This document shows positions 1-10,348 of a stretch of DNA of 64,000 nt, piece by piece. How positions within the stretch are numbered: the first letter of the stretch is position 1; every line of letters begins with the position of its first letter. Under the pieces are notes generated by a model. That model was not told where the DNA came from. It did not search any database and worked only from the letters and a program-made list of their open reading frames with translations. This stretch comes from Ischnura elegans (lineage: Eukaryota; Arthropoda; Insecta; Odonata; Coenagrionidae), in NCBI RefSeq assembly GCF_921293095.1, contig NC_060252.1, positions 79,008,866 through 79,072,865 on the forward strand. The letters are read 5' to 3'. Both the position numbers and the translations under genes were made by a program.

Positions 1-960
1 AAAGACTTCTCCATAGCTCGGCCAATGATAACTCATTTTAGATAAGGTCTTTGGACACAAATAACTACATTTCAGAGACCATGACAGCTGAGTGATTGAT
101 TGTCGTATACATTTATCCCACTGGACCTTAATACTTATTTGTATATCCACTGACTGACTGGCATCCTTCCTCCAAGATGTGGGCCCATCAATTGGTCCGA
201 CGAATGCTGAAATGGTCACCTTTTCCCTACCGAATGCCCCCACCCCCATTTCTACATCCTCCACAATATACATAAACCTGGAGAGACTGGCTGCCCAATA
301 TACTCATTCTGGACTCGGTCACTGATAGATTCTACACCTTTGTTGACCATGATCTTTAGCCTTTTGTCCAATCCCTTCCCTCACGTATTTGAGGCACATG
401 TAACTTTCCAAAATGTACCCACTTTCTCGAAACACCCCTCATATTGGCTAGCATAGATGTAACACCCTTTCATTCATCCATTCCCATGATAAAGGTCTCC
501 TCTGCCTCTGCCACTTCCTCCTAGATCTGTCACTCTTCATCCTCATCCTTGTTGCATTCTCCTTCAATGACCTTTCTGTACTGAAAATGCAAAGATTGTG
601 CCATGGGAAGCTGGTGTGGTCCCTCACATGGGAATCTTTAGCTTGGTCTCTTTGAGAAGAAAATTCCTGTCTGAAGTTCATCTCCCACGAGGGTCTCTGC
701 CTTGTGTTAGGAGTATTGATGAAATTTCCATACTTTGGCCACAGGATTTCTGCTGTCTTTAACTCCTTCATGTCATCCATAAATGAATCTCCCCCTATCT
801 ACTTTGCCTCACCTATCTCCCACTCCATAGTCACCTTCCTTTATGCTCAGATTTTCTGTTCAAGACTTTTTGTCACTGCCACTCTAACTAGCAAACAGTA
901 ATATGTACTCCGAATAAGTTCAACAGATTCAGGCTTCAATTGGTGAAGTTTGACGTATTT
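1..960. other. No recognised gene
   Basis: I see only short open frames with no family resemblance and no splice-flanked coding pattern. Nothing in this stretch can be named. Confidence 0.5.
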
Positions 961-963
961 AAA

Positions 964-1173
964 TAAATAAAAGATCGAAGCACTTTTCCACAAATTTTTT
1001 TACTGCATGCAACGCGTTTCGGCTCACAGAGCCATCATCTGGCACAAGACCTATCATCTGGTACAATAAGGTCTTGTGATGATAGGTCTTGTGCCAGATG
1101 ATGGCTCTGTGAACCGAAACATGTTGTATGCAGTAAAAAAAATTTGTGGAAAAGTGCTGCGATCTTTTATTTA
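964..1173. repeat. Long hairpin repeat with hammerhead-like cores
   Basis: Two arms, 964-1058 and 1078-1173, are reverse complements at about 95% identity, separated by a 19-bp spacer (1059-1077). Each arm carries an AGATGA block, a short stem (GGCTC-TGT-GAGCC in the left arm, minus strand) and CGAAAC, at 1013-1042 (minus) and 1094-1123 (plus). This order resembles the CUGANGA / stem II / GAAA core of a hammerhead ribozyme with one core mismatch. Such motifs are known in Penelope-like retroelement LTRs. It could also be an ordinary foldback MITE. The inverted repeat is directly seen; the ribozyme reading is inference. Confidence 0.8.
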
Positions 1174-1659
1174 CTTCAATAGTAATATGTACCTTCATTA
1201 CAGCTGCTACCACCCCTCCCCCACTGTATGATCAATTCCTTACTCTCTTTCCATCTGTTTCCTTTTTGCCATGCTACTTAAAACTGCACCCTCATAACTA
1301 ACATCAGCATTTTGTAGCAAGGTAACTATTAAACATACACTAATATCCATGCTCAGGATAGGGGCTATCCACCCTGATGAGACTCAAATCCATGGCCTTT
1401 GGTTTGACAGGCAAGGACTTAACATTGTTGTATGCTTATATCTCTACCCTGTAGAGACTACTCATTATCATTTTTACTATAAAATTATAAACCAACACCT
1501 TCATTAGCCTCCCAATGATCCAGAACTCCCACTACATATGCATGTGTTCTACCTGTATGCACATACATGGTTCAATAGTCATAAAGGGCAAAGGTATAGG
1601 TAGAGGAGTCCAGGGGATACGGTGAGATATCAAATAGGTAAGACAGGTTTAGGAATAGT

Positions 1660-2045
1660 TTGAAAAACTTGAGCAGCTACCCCGCTGTGGATGTGGATTC
1701 AGAGCACAACCAAGTGCTTATTAAATGCAATGTAAGCATCAAAAGACTAATGAAAATTAGAAAAGCAGGAAATTAGAATTTTGAAAATTTGACGGGGACT
1801 ATTAGGGGAGAGTATCAGGAACGGGTGGCAAATAGCATCAAGAAAATTGAAAATACAGACACTGTAGAGGAAGAGTGGGACAATATTAAAACTGGATTAG
1901 TCGAAGAGGCTGAGAAGTCAATAGGTGATGGTGACATTAGAAAGATAAAGAACCTGTAAATGGCAGAGGAAATGATAAAGAAATGGAGGAGTGGTGGAAG
2001 TGGAAAAATGTAAATGCGAAGCAGGGCAAAAGGATGTTTATGGAA
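1660..2045 (+). pseudogene. Decayed LINE endonuclease-RT linker
   Basis: Plus-strand translation gives VDSEHNQVLIKCNV, then GEYQERVANSIKKIENTDTVEEEWDNIK in outline, the kind of segment that lies between the endonuclease and reverse transcriptase of insect non-LTR retrotransposons. The frame is interrupted by several stops (for example after RKAGN and after KIKNL) and no reverse transcriptase follows, so this is an old internal fragment. Assignment to a clade is not possible from so short a piece. Confidence 0.5.
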
Positions 2046-4159
2046 ATAATCGATTATGGCATGTAACTAAGAGAGCCTGATCCATCTTCAGGCTGAATGT
2101 AGATCATTCATTTTTGCGCATGTAGTGGGGTTAAGAAAAATATACCGGCTGGGCGATGTCTGCTGGGTTTTGCCACTAATCCTATTTAATCAAGTGTTGT
2201 ACATTGTCATAACTACTTTGTAAATATTCCATTCTTGGTGATGTAAGAGCATTAACATTTATTCAGTTGGTGACTTTTTTATGCTCTTCTTGGGTATGGG
2301 ATATGTTTTTTGCACTAAGAGCTTTTTATTTCTGAAGATATCACCCTTCAGCAACATTTTTATGGTTTCATGAGATACATGTAGGTGCTTGAAAGTGTTC
2401 CAGGATTACTTAACTACATAATTATTTTACACTGAAAGTTGCTTGGCATCTTCATATGATTTTATTGACGTCTGTAGTGTGTGCTACGCTATAGTTATTG
2501 GCTTTCTTGGCAAGTAATGATGTAAGGAAGATAGTGCTGAATTTCATGTTCATTATTTATCTCTTCATTCATTTCATCTCATTTTTATTGTTTTGTTGGG
2601 AGAGTAAGTGAATCATTTTACACATGAAAAGTCTTGATTCATTTTCAAATTCATTGAAAAACTATTACATATATTAAGTATCATCTTGATGTCCCTGCAG
2701 GAGGGGAACAGAATACTCCTGCAGCATCCCTGCTTGTCGTAAGAGGCGACTAATGGGGTGGGAAAGATCCCCAATACATTTCTGTTAGTTCAGTCAGTAT
2801 ACTTTAAACAAAACGTGTGTACTGGAAGTACTTCCAGTGAAAACAGGATTTTGTATATGAGCACATTAAACATACATATGCCATCTTCAAAAACACTGCA
2901 CACAAATGAACCACTTCAGGGTTCGCCCACCTAAACTCAAGGACCGGCTGTCCAACTAAAGAGTATTCAACACTACCATTCCTGCCAGCAATTTTAAAAC
3001 TGGCGATTGATATGTTTATGTTTTTCACATGATAAGGAATTATGAGTGAGTGGTGGTTGAGTAGCTTGTCATTGCCATCACTTCCACATCAGGGGAGCTC
3101 TATCTCCCGAAGACCACATCTTAAACAGCTGCTGTTGAGAGAGCATGGTGTGACGTTGGATAGACAAGGCTGGAAAGGGGTTAACATAAGCCTTTATTTG
3201 CTATTAGTTACAAGTAATGAACCCAGATAGAGGTATAATTGTAGTGATCCAAATAGTCCCCTTTGTTGTCTCTGTACTCAGCTGGTGTCTTGCCATCTAA
3301 GAAGTATCACTTAGCACGGTGCATGATCACCCCACATAGATATTGGAGGTATGCGGCTGACTGAATCTACCTGTTGGACCACAGGTATTTGTAATGCAGA
3401 TACAATGGCCATGCACTAGACATGTGGCTAGGAATCGGTCAGTGTCCGTTGTATTAAGTATTATTTTATTTACCTTACCATGTTACATTTTACAAATATA
3501 CAAAAGTATAATTGTTTGTCAGTACAAATTTTTTTGTTCTTCTTTCACTTAACACACTGGTTTAAAATGTTCGTTTATGCATATTTATTTTTCACACTCA
3601 TGTTAAAAATTTACCTGCAGGCCGAAGATTTTTTTTGTTAAAACACAGTCAGGTTCTAGTCATACCTTTCTTTTTGATAAATAAATACCATGTTTTAAAG
3701 TACAAAAAAAAGAAAAAAAAAACAAGAAATTGCAATGCAATAAAATATGCTTGGAACCTAAACAGAACAATGTCATTAAGGTTTCATATTCACGTAGCAT
3801 GTCTTAATACATAATTATATAAAGGAGCTAAACATTTTAAGGTACGAATAAAAATAACTCGCTCTTAAAATATCACTCGGCCACCTCCTCAACTGTGCGT
3901 CTTTAGGGCTTTTACTCACCTTTTAAAACTTGCTTCATATTGGAATGGTTTTTTTAAATACCTTCGTTTTAAAAATAATATCTTTGCTTTAAAAATTCAA
4001 CTATTAAAATATCCCTCTTGATAGTAAGGAATAAGCTAAATTTTAGTGCAAGCAGATATCTATTTTTTGTGTTTCCTCCCACTAAGAAGTCCCTTGTCTT
4101 ATAAATACTGCATATTTTTTTCCCATGTCCTATCTTTTTCGAAACCACCCAGGATTTTG
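2046..4159. other. AT-rich non-coding stretch
   Basis: No gene is recognised. The interval holds homopolymer-rich DNA near 3,530-3,730 and short open frames without family resemblance. A short GC-richer patch near 2,690-2,785 looks like a dispersed repeat but cannot be assigned. Confidence 0.4.
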
Positions 4160-4587
4160 TGCTCAATATTAATAATAATATATTTATTTAACGGGTTCGT
4201 AGAACACCCTTTATATTGTTGTACATTGATTACAAGTATTCAAAGTAAAAAGAAGAAAAAGACATCAAGGGTATAAAGGAAACACTTCAGATAAAAATAT
4301 CATGGTAATAGTAACAATTGAATAAGACAAATTTTATATAAGAATATAGATATTACATTGCATAAAATGAGGAAAAACAGTCAAGAAACATTGCTTCTCA
4401 CATATCTTTTGAAGGTGGTTGAAGAGGAGGCAAAGAAATCGATGTCCCTTGAGTTTTCATTTGCATCTCTCATTGGACGGTATAGTGGCATGTAAAAAGA
4501 GTAATTATTGAATAGACAAGGAACATAGAACACATTTCTCAGTCTGGTATTCACCAAAGGTACTCTTGAAGAGAGAAAAGGTACTCT
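4160..4587 (-). pseudogene. LINE 3' end (RT C-terminus plus 3' UTR)
   Basis: On the minus strand an open frame ends at 4,393 with TRLRNVFYVPC, YRPMRDANENSRDIDFF and TFKRYV, the usual C-terminal pattern of CR1/Jockey-group ORF2 proteins (a YRP block, a D-I-D-F block and an FK block just before the stop). It is followed by an AT-rich 3' UTR that ends in a TAA/AT-rich tail near 4,165-4,190. The 5' side abuts a Gypsy protease fragment at about 4,588, so the LINE copy is either strongly 5'-truncated or cut there. No nucleotide match to the CR1-like LINE at 37-47 kb could be established by eye. Confidence 0.45.
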
Positions 4588-4870
4588 AAATATAGAATGG
4601 CTGGCCCGTTACAGGAACCAATTCGATGCCAACATTCTTTCGAGTTATCTTTCTCCGGGAGCATTTCAGAATAGCAAAGAAATATTCATCACAAAGAGAA
4701 ACTGAACACCCGGTATCTATTAAAGCCTTGAATGGCATTAAATGAAGAACGATGGACAATATTGGCAGGCGATTTACACAAGCGTCACGGACACTCATTA
4801 AACTCATGGCAGGTTGGTTTAACCGCCGTATTTTGCGACACTAGTTCACTCTGTGGCCCACGGTCTTAGA
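4588..4870 (-). pseudogene. Gypsy protease and zinc-knuckle fragment
   Basis: The minus-strand translation matches the Gypsy element at 59.6-64 kb: the end of the Gag zinc knuckle, then SLMSVRD, then the aspartic protease block ALIDTGCSVSLCDE. The catalytic Asp of DTG is kept here, whereas the copy at 62.6 kb has Gly in that position. A glutamate codon of the NECRK motif has become a stop. The fragment ends abruptly at GQPFYI, exactly where the LINE 3' end begins. It is a diverged relic of the same family. Confidence 0.75.
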
Positions 4871-5671
4871 ATATGAGGTCTGGAAACTCTCCATCCAGGC
4901 ATGGTCATTTAATGAAGCCGTTTCCTGTGGATGTCGGTGGGGCGCCACCTATCCCGAAGGGCTAGTTCCCTACGTATCTGTTTACGATACTTCAGTATTT
5001 ATGAACTAATTTATGGCAAAAATGAAGATAAACACATCGACAGTGGTTACTAGCTAACAAGTTCATATGCACTTAACATCTTATAGCGAAACATGCCTTG
5101 AAGACGTTCTCATACGTATTAATCAAATAGAAGGTATTGGATTTCAGCTTCGTCTGCTTCCATACCTTTGTATTAAAATCAGTTACAGCCATAACGAATG
5201 ATTGTCAGCAGTTAAAACCTTATGTAGTGAGGAAAGGTATTTTTAAGGAAACATTTATAGCTATCTTGTGGTAAACGTCAACATAAGTTGTCATAGAAGC
5301 AACGTACGCACCATTGCCTCTGAGCCCATCGGCATGTTTCCGCGGCCTTATAAGAATATAGATGTTTTCCTTGCTTTCAAACAGGAGTTACAAATATAAT
5401 ATCAGAAACGCAAACGGCTTCTTACCAAGGCCTAAGTGAAATACTTGTTATGAAGTGACGTATGTTAATTTTTTTACTCTCCTGAGTCTCGATCAAATGA
5501 TAATAATAAGGCAGGGCACAGCAAATCTAAAAAAAATGATTTTATCCTAGGGAAGTTTTGGTGTTTGAAGTGAGGGTGTAGAATAAGCACATTTTAAGCG
5601 TTCACAGGGTGAATAATTTCCGGAAGTACTATTTATACCGTTAAAGGCTATTATATAACGATTCCCAGTAA

Positions 5672-5880
5672 ACACGTATGACTCATGCATGAGGTCATAA
5701 AGAAGTCTGACGAATTTGTAGGACTCCTACAAAAGAGTCCCAAATGGCCTCATAATGATGTCTCCGTGAGGTCATATGCACTCGTATAGGAATTCTTTTC
5801 GCGGTCTCACACGACTCTGAAGGAGCTCAGTCAAGAGGTCTTATAGGACTCCTATAACAGTTCCAATATGATATAGGCGC
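5672..5880. repeat. GAGGTC-type degenerate repeat array, left
   Basis: A motif close to TGAGGTCATA / GAGGTCTTATAGGACTCCTA recurs several times in both orientations, with internal palindromes such as TAGGACTCCTA. A related array lies at 7,436-7,640 and a single related copy near 8,115. Spacing is irregular, so this looks like subterminal repeats of a DNA transposon rather than a simple satellite. Confidence 0.5.
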
Positions 5881-6250
5881 AAATGTGGCGCCTCGACGTG
5901 TGTGATAATGGAACTACCTAGAGAACCAGAAAAATTACCCACTTCGTAATAATTCCGATAGATGGCTTTGAAATAGCCTACAAAAAAGCCGGGGCCCCTA
6001 CCAGCCCATTAATTAAGATTTCAAAATACTTTACGCACCTTTATTTAAGAAAATTCTCCGATGACATAAGTACCCGACGTATCCAATTAAAATAAAGCAA
6101 AATAATACATTTAATGAGAACCATAGGTGGAAGTACGGCAGAAAAACAAAATGGAATAGACAACTTCATGATATTTATAAATTTATTCTTCATAATATTA
6201 AGTCAATAAACAAACATCACGAGTTTTTGAATTCTTCTTCTCTGCATACT

Positions 6251-7184
6251 TTACGCGGTCTCCGCTTGATACAGCCACTGCCTCTCCACTCTCTTCAAGG
6301 CGACACTACTTGCTGATGTCGGGTTCCATTTCATAAGAGAGGCTGCAAAAAAACATTGAACTTAGTTTGTTGAGAGTTATAATTGATAACATGATAACAT
6401 CAAATAAACCAGATAAAGACTATTTATCTCATTAGCAGTCCCTAAATACTCCCAGGGCCGGTTTTAGCACCGAAGATGACCGTTTTAACTTGGTTAATTT
6501 TAGGAGTAACCGAATTAGTGAACTACTTTTGATTAACTCTTACACTTAATTACATTCCTATTGCATTAGAATGCTCTTAGAAGTTAACTTAAATACATGG
6601 TGAACGTTATTTCCATGCTTTATCGTTCCATAAGTTACATTACGAAGTGAAATCAAGCAAATTATAAATCGGTTAGCACTTTTGTTTGTTTACGTCATGA
6701 TTTTGAGAACTGAGAAGTATATAAACTTCAATGATCTTAGGGAAAACTGTTTTGTGAACCCGAGATAATAAAAACATTGCTTGAACACGTACTAGATATG
6801 ATCGAGATAGTGTATATTAGCGGAGATAATTTAAAATGCGATAACAGCAAATCTATAAGGATACGATGAATGAATGAAATGAAACATGAACAACAACAAA
6901 GGCACGTTACATAACGTGTTCCACCTAAAAATTGTACATGGATATATTTACCGATAATCAATGATAAGCACGAACTTAACCAGCTTGGAAAATAGAAATA
7001 TTAATGAGTTTTCTCATTAACAAGTGGAAAAAGAATCGGACACATAAAATCATTGAAACTTACCTTCCACTCCGTGCACGTAACACATCATGATGTCCAC
7101 AAGGTTCGTGCCGATCTCAGATCCGATGGAATCCTGATTCACGTTCGTAGACACAAGGAAAAACACGAGCAAGAACTAGGCCAT
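6251..7184 (-). other. Tentative two-exon small gene
   Basis: On the minus strand, an ATG at 7,182-7,184 is followed by a hydrophobic stretch (FLLVFFLVSTNV) like a signal peptide, then NQDSIGSEIGTNLVDIM, and a consensus donor GTAAGT at 7,063. An acceptor with a pyrimidine tract and CAG lies at 6,343, and the second exon stays in frame to a stop at 6,251 (SLMKWNP to YQAETA). An AATAAA follows further downstream. Codon 3 is a stop (TAG), so either the gene is dead or the start lies elsewhere. No family is recognised. It sits between the two GAGGTC arrays. Confidence 0.25.
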
Positions 7185-7435
7185 GGAGTACACACGATAT
7201 TAATCATAAACTAGACGTCTGAGCTCAAGGCAGTAGAATAACACGGCAACACAATGGCGGACCTAGCGGAAAGTGGAAGTGTCAGCTTATTTAATATAAT
7301 CGGAGGGAGAAGTTTACGAACCCATCTCTTAATATAAAGAGTTAATTGAAGGAAGAAAAAATATTATACACGCAGAAATATATAATTACGATTGAAATTA
7401 TAATTCATTAACATATACATGACTTGATTTTTCAG

Positions 7436-7640
7436 GCCTCATGTGTGTGTGATCTTGAAGACCACATGAAGTGTGAGGTCTTCAAGACTTTATGAAGTAT
7501 GCGGTCTTAAAGACATCATTCATGTGACCTCATGAAGTGTGAGGTCTTAAAGGCCCTTTCATGTCTCTTAATGTGGAATCTTAAAGGAGTCCAACGTATG
7601 AGTTCATATAAGACCTCATTACGAATACTGTGTTGACTGG
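7436..7640. repeat. GAGGTC-type degenerate repeat array, right
   Basis: Roughly five units close to CATGAAGTGTGAGGTCTTAA occur in tandem with a period near 30 bp, some inverted (ending ATAAGACCTCATT). It shares its core with the array at 5,672-5,880, and the two bracket a 1.5-kb interval that includes the tentative two-exon gene. Confidence 0.55.
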
Positions 7641-8216
7641 GTTCTTGCCTACTCACCAAAGGAATAATTTGAGATTTAAGGAAGTAAAATACCATCTGAA
7701 AGATAAGAACGAAAGAGATTTCGCAAATAATTTCCGAATAAACTTCCACGAAAACAGTGCAATGGATATAATTCGAGGGATTTGCGGATGCCATTCCTCT
7801 CGAAGGGGTTGACATCCTGCAGCCTCATTTTTAATAATGTAAAAAAAATTTGCATCAAAGCCACACTTGGAGTCTATCAAGGACAAGTATCTCCTTGAAG
7901 AGTCTGAGCTTTTCCCGGTGAATAGCGTGAAACTTTGTATCTCCAAGTAACCAAGTATCTCCTTACTGTGCGAGAAGCTGGAAGGGGCAATATGTCATTG
8001 TCTGAGCAAGTTGTAGCCGCAGGGAGACCTGCAGGGCTATTCCCATTATCGTATCGTCGGGTCATAAGTAGAAATCGGTCATAACTACCGCCTCGAGCGA
8101 TTCCCATCTGACCTCGAGGTCATAAAGTGGGCGGTACGTAAGACCCAAAGGCCGTAATATTATGAACTGTCCAAGAGGCTGTCATATGTCAGGCGGTAGG
8201 AAATTAAGACTTTAAA

Positions 8217-8534
8217 ATGAACCTTTTACGGGAACGGAGGCGGATTCAGCGGGCATTAGTGATACATATTGCTGAGAGACGCCGATTAACTCTAGAAAGA
8301 CGGAGATTGAGGGATGCCAACAATCTTTTTGAATACGAAGATTATATTTTCGTCAATTATTTCCGTGCGTCGAAGGAGGTTGTTACATTCGTGAGCGAAG
8401 CCACGGAAAATGTCCTAAAGCGGAAGAACGTGGATGGATTAAGCCTCCACAATTCATATGCCTCCACCTTGTCATTTACAATATTCAACTCCTTACGGAG
8501 AGAAGGCCGCTTGGGTTGGCAGCTTTCTAGTTAA
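8217..8534 (+). pseudogene. Harbinger-like transposase N-terminal fragment
   Basis: The 105-residue open frame is Arg-rich at its start and then reads RRLRDANNLFEYEDYIFVNYF, matching the N-terminal region of PIF/Harbinger (HARBI1-type) nucleases, where an LRD-x-NPFE-like block precedes a helical DNA-binding segment. Catalytic DDE residues are absent because the frame stops at 8,534. A Myb/SANT gene typical of Harbinger elements lies 0.4 kb downstream on the opposite strand, which supports the call. A weaker NPFE-like fragment is seen on the minus strand near 7,800. Confidence 0.45.
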
Positions 8535-8961
8535 TGCAAATAGATTGAATATGAAGTGAATAGCAGTCTACATTTCGTGGCTTAGAAACAAAATAATAGC
8601 AATTACAGCCTCTAACTAAGCGCTAGATAAAATAGAACAACACTTGCAGCTTAACCATACCCATACCAAACAGACAGAAAGGCAAGATGTGTACCAGACT
8701 CTCTTTAAGGCTGGAAATCCACGAGCATCTTCAAAGGCAAAATTGAGTTAAATTTGCATGTAGAACGATACATAGCACTACTTTAAATGTGATCTCAACT
8801 CTGTTCCAAGTAAAAAACAAATGTTAGATACATTATTGTTTATAATGGGGAATTCCCCATTGTAAACACAGAAGATGACAGTTGGGAGTGAAATTAATGC
8901 GGCAATTCTCTAAACACTATGTTGATACTTCTTGAAAACCAATTGTGAAGAGAAAATACTG

Positions 8962-10069
8962 CTATGACTTACTTTGGGCTGCAACACTTCTTTCTCCAGC
9001 AGTCCCTGTTGAGTAAGAGTGAGTGGTCCATGAAAAATTAATATAACACTGGATGTTCACATAAAAGCACAGAACCTTGAAAAAGCAAATGATATTTGAT
9101 ATAAAGGAACACACCAGCGTTGGTTGAGCAAATGTCGACACTCTCATCTAGAGTGACCATGGAACTCTCCCCGACAACAACCTGTAAGTATTAAGCAGGC
9201 TCATCAAAGAGTATCATACTTTACCACTCAAAAATTGTATTTTCAACAGTTATAGCTCTCCACCAGCCATTCACAGAATGTCAAATCAACATGGCAATAC
9301 TCGTTACCTCAAATATCCCTTCCTCCAACTCCATTTCTCCTGGGTTTTCACATTCATCCTAGAGTAATCAGTGATAGAATCAAAATGAAATGGCCAAATA
9401 GCATCATTGACAATCATTTAGTGTCATAACCAATGCATCAAATACTCACAGACTCAACTCTTTCAATACCATCAAATAGAGGAATGGATGTAAAATGCCC
9501 TATTACCCCTAATATTTTTTTCTCGATCTCGGAGAGTTCACTATCTGGGACCGCCTATAGAGTAAAAGCTCAACTTATCAAGTATTATCTCATTCCAAAC
9601 ATGAAACCATTTTCCATAACGTTATTTCTATTACTTACCGAAGCATTACCAGTCCTTACACGTTCCGCATTCATTTGGGCGTTCTTCGCCCGAGTTTTCC
9701 TCTTCAAATCCTTCCAGACCTACAAGGATCGTACAAAATTTATAATAAGCTATGTAATATACAATGACATACTACCTTGATAGAAACGAAAACTGCTCAA
9801 GATCTTAAAATGCTACTGGAAGAAAAGTCGGAGATTCGGCAGAAAAGTAGTTAATAACTTAATCTTCACCTTTTTTCCACTGGTCCACACTTTTTTGGGG
9901 TCCATGCCCCCCAACAAGTTCGGCCAGCTCGCACCACTGCCTCTCGGCCGTCGCCTTTCCTTGTGGCCCTTGGAAGCGTCCACACGCAAAATCACGATGG
10001 TCAATCATATAATTTACCAAAACATTTATTTGGCTGTCGCGTACTCGAGCCGCTCTTTTCTTTGTTTCC
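8962..10069 (-). pseudogene. Myb/SANT-like DNA-binding gene, six exons
   Basis: Exons on the minus strand: 10,069-9,870, 9,719-9,639, 9,554-9,450, 9,358-9,308, 9,181-9,115, and a last one ending at the stop at 8,962. All have GT donors and AG acceptors. The first two give a Myb/SANT-like domain of the Zeste type: HRDFACGRF, QWCELAELVGG, QWKK then VWKDLKRKTRAK. Exon 3 carries LSEIEKKILGVIG, the usual next helix. Phases agree except at the exon 1-2 junction, where a run of six A before the donor leaves one base too many. This is a real frameshift or a sequence error. Harbinger transposons encode such a Myb-like partner that helps the transposase bind DNA and enter the nucleus. The first exon shown has its own acceptor, so an upstream exon is likely. 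Confidence 0.65.
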
Positions 10070-10284
10070 CTGAAAATATAATAAAATCACTCTTTGTCCG
10101 TATCGGTGAAATTGTTAAGTGATGGCAACTATAGTCGAGATTTAACGCTAGACGTAACAAAATGGGAAACGATATGGTATTATACGGATTTAGGAACAAT
10201 TACATGTATAAGGAAAGATTTTTCTGAGTGTTGTTTATCTTCTCTGCTCCATTTTCGGTCGTTTACTTTACGTTTACCGTTCTA

Positions 10285-10348
10285 ACTTAATATTATAGAA
10301 ACTTAATATTATAGAAACTTAATATTATAGAAACTTAATATTATAGAA
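10285..10348. repeat. 16-bp tandem repeat, four copies
   Basis: ACTTAATATTATAGAA is repeated four times without a mismatch. The stop codon of the last exon of the DUF4806-type gene lies inside the array. Confidence 0.95.

Noticed and set aside
2690-2785. GC-richer patch with a CTGTCGTAAGAGGCGACTAA-like string
   Set aside because: It looks like a dispersed repeat, but there is no second copy in the window and no defined ends.
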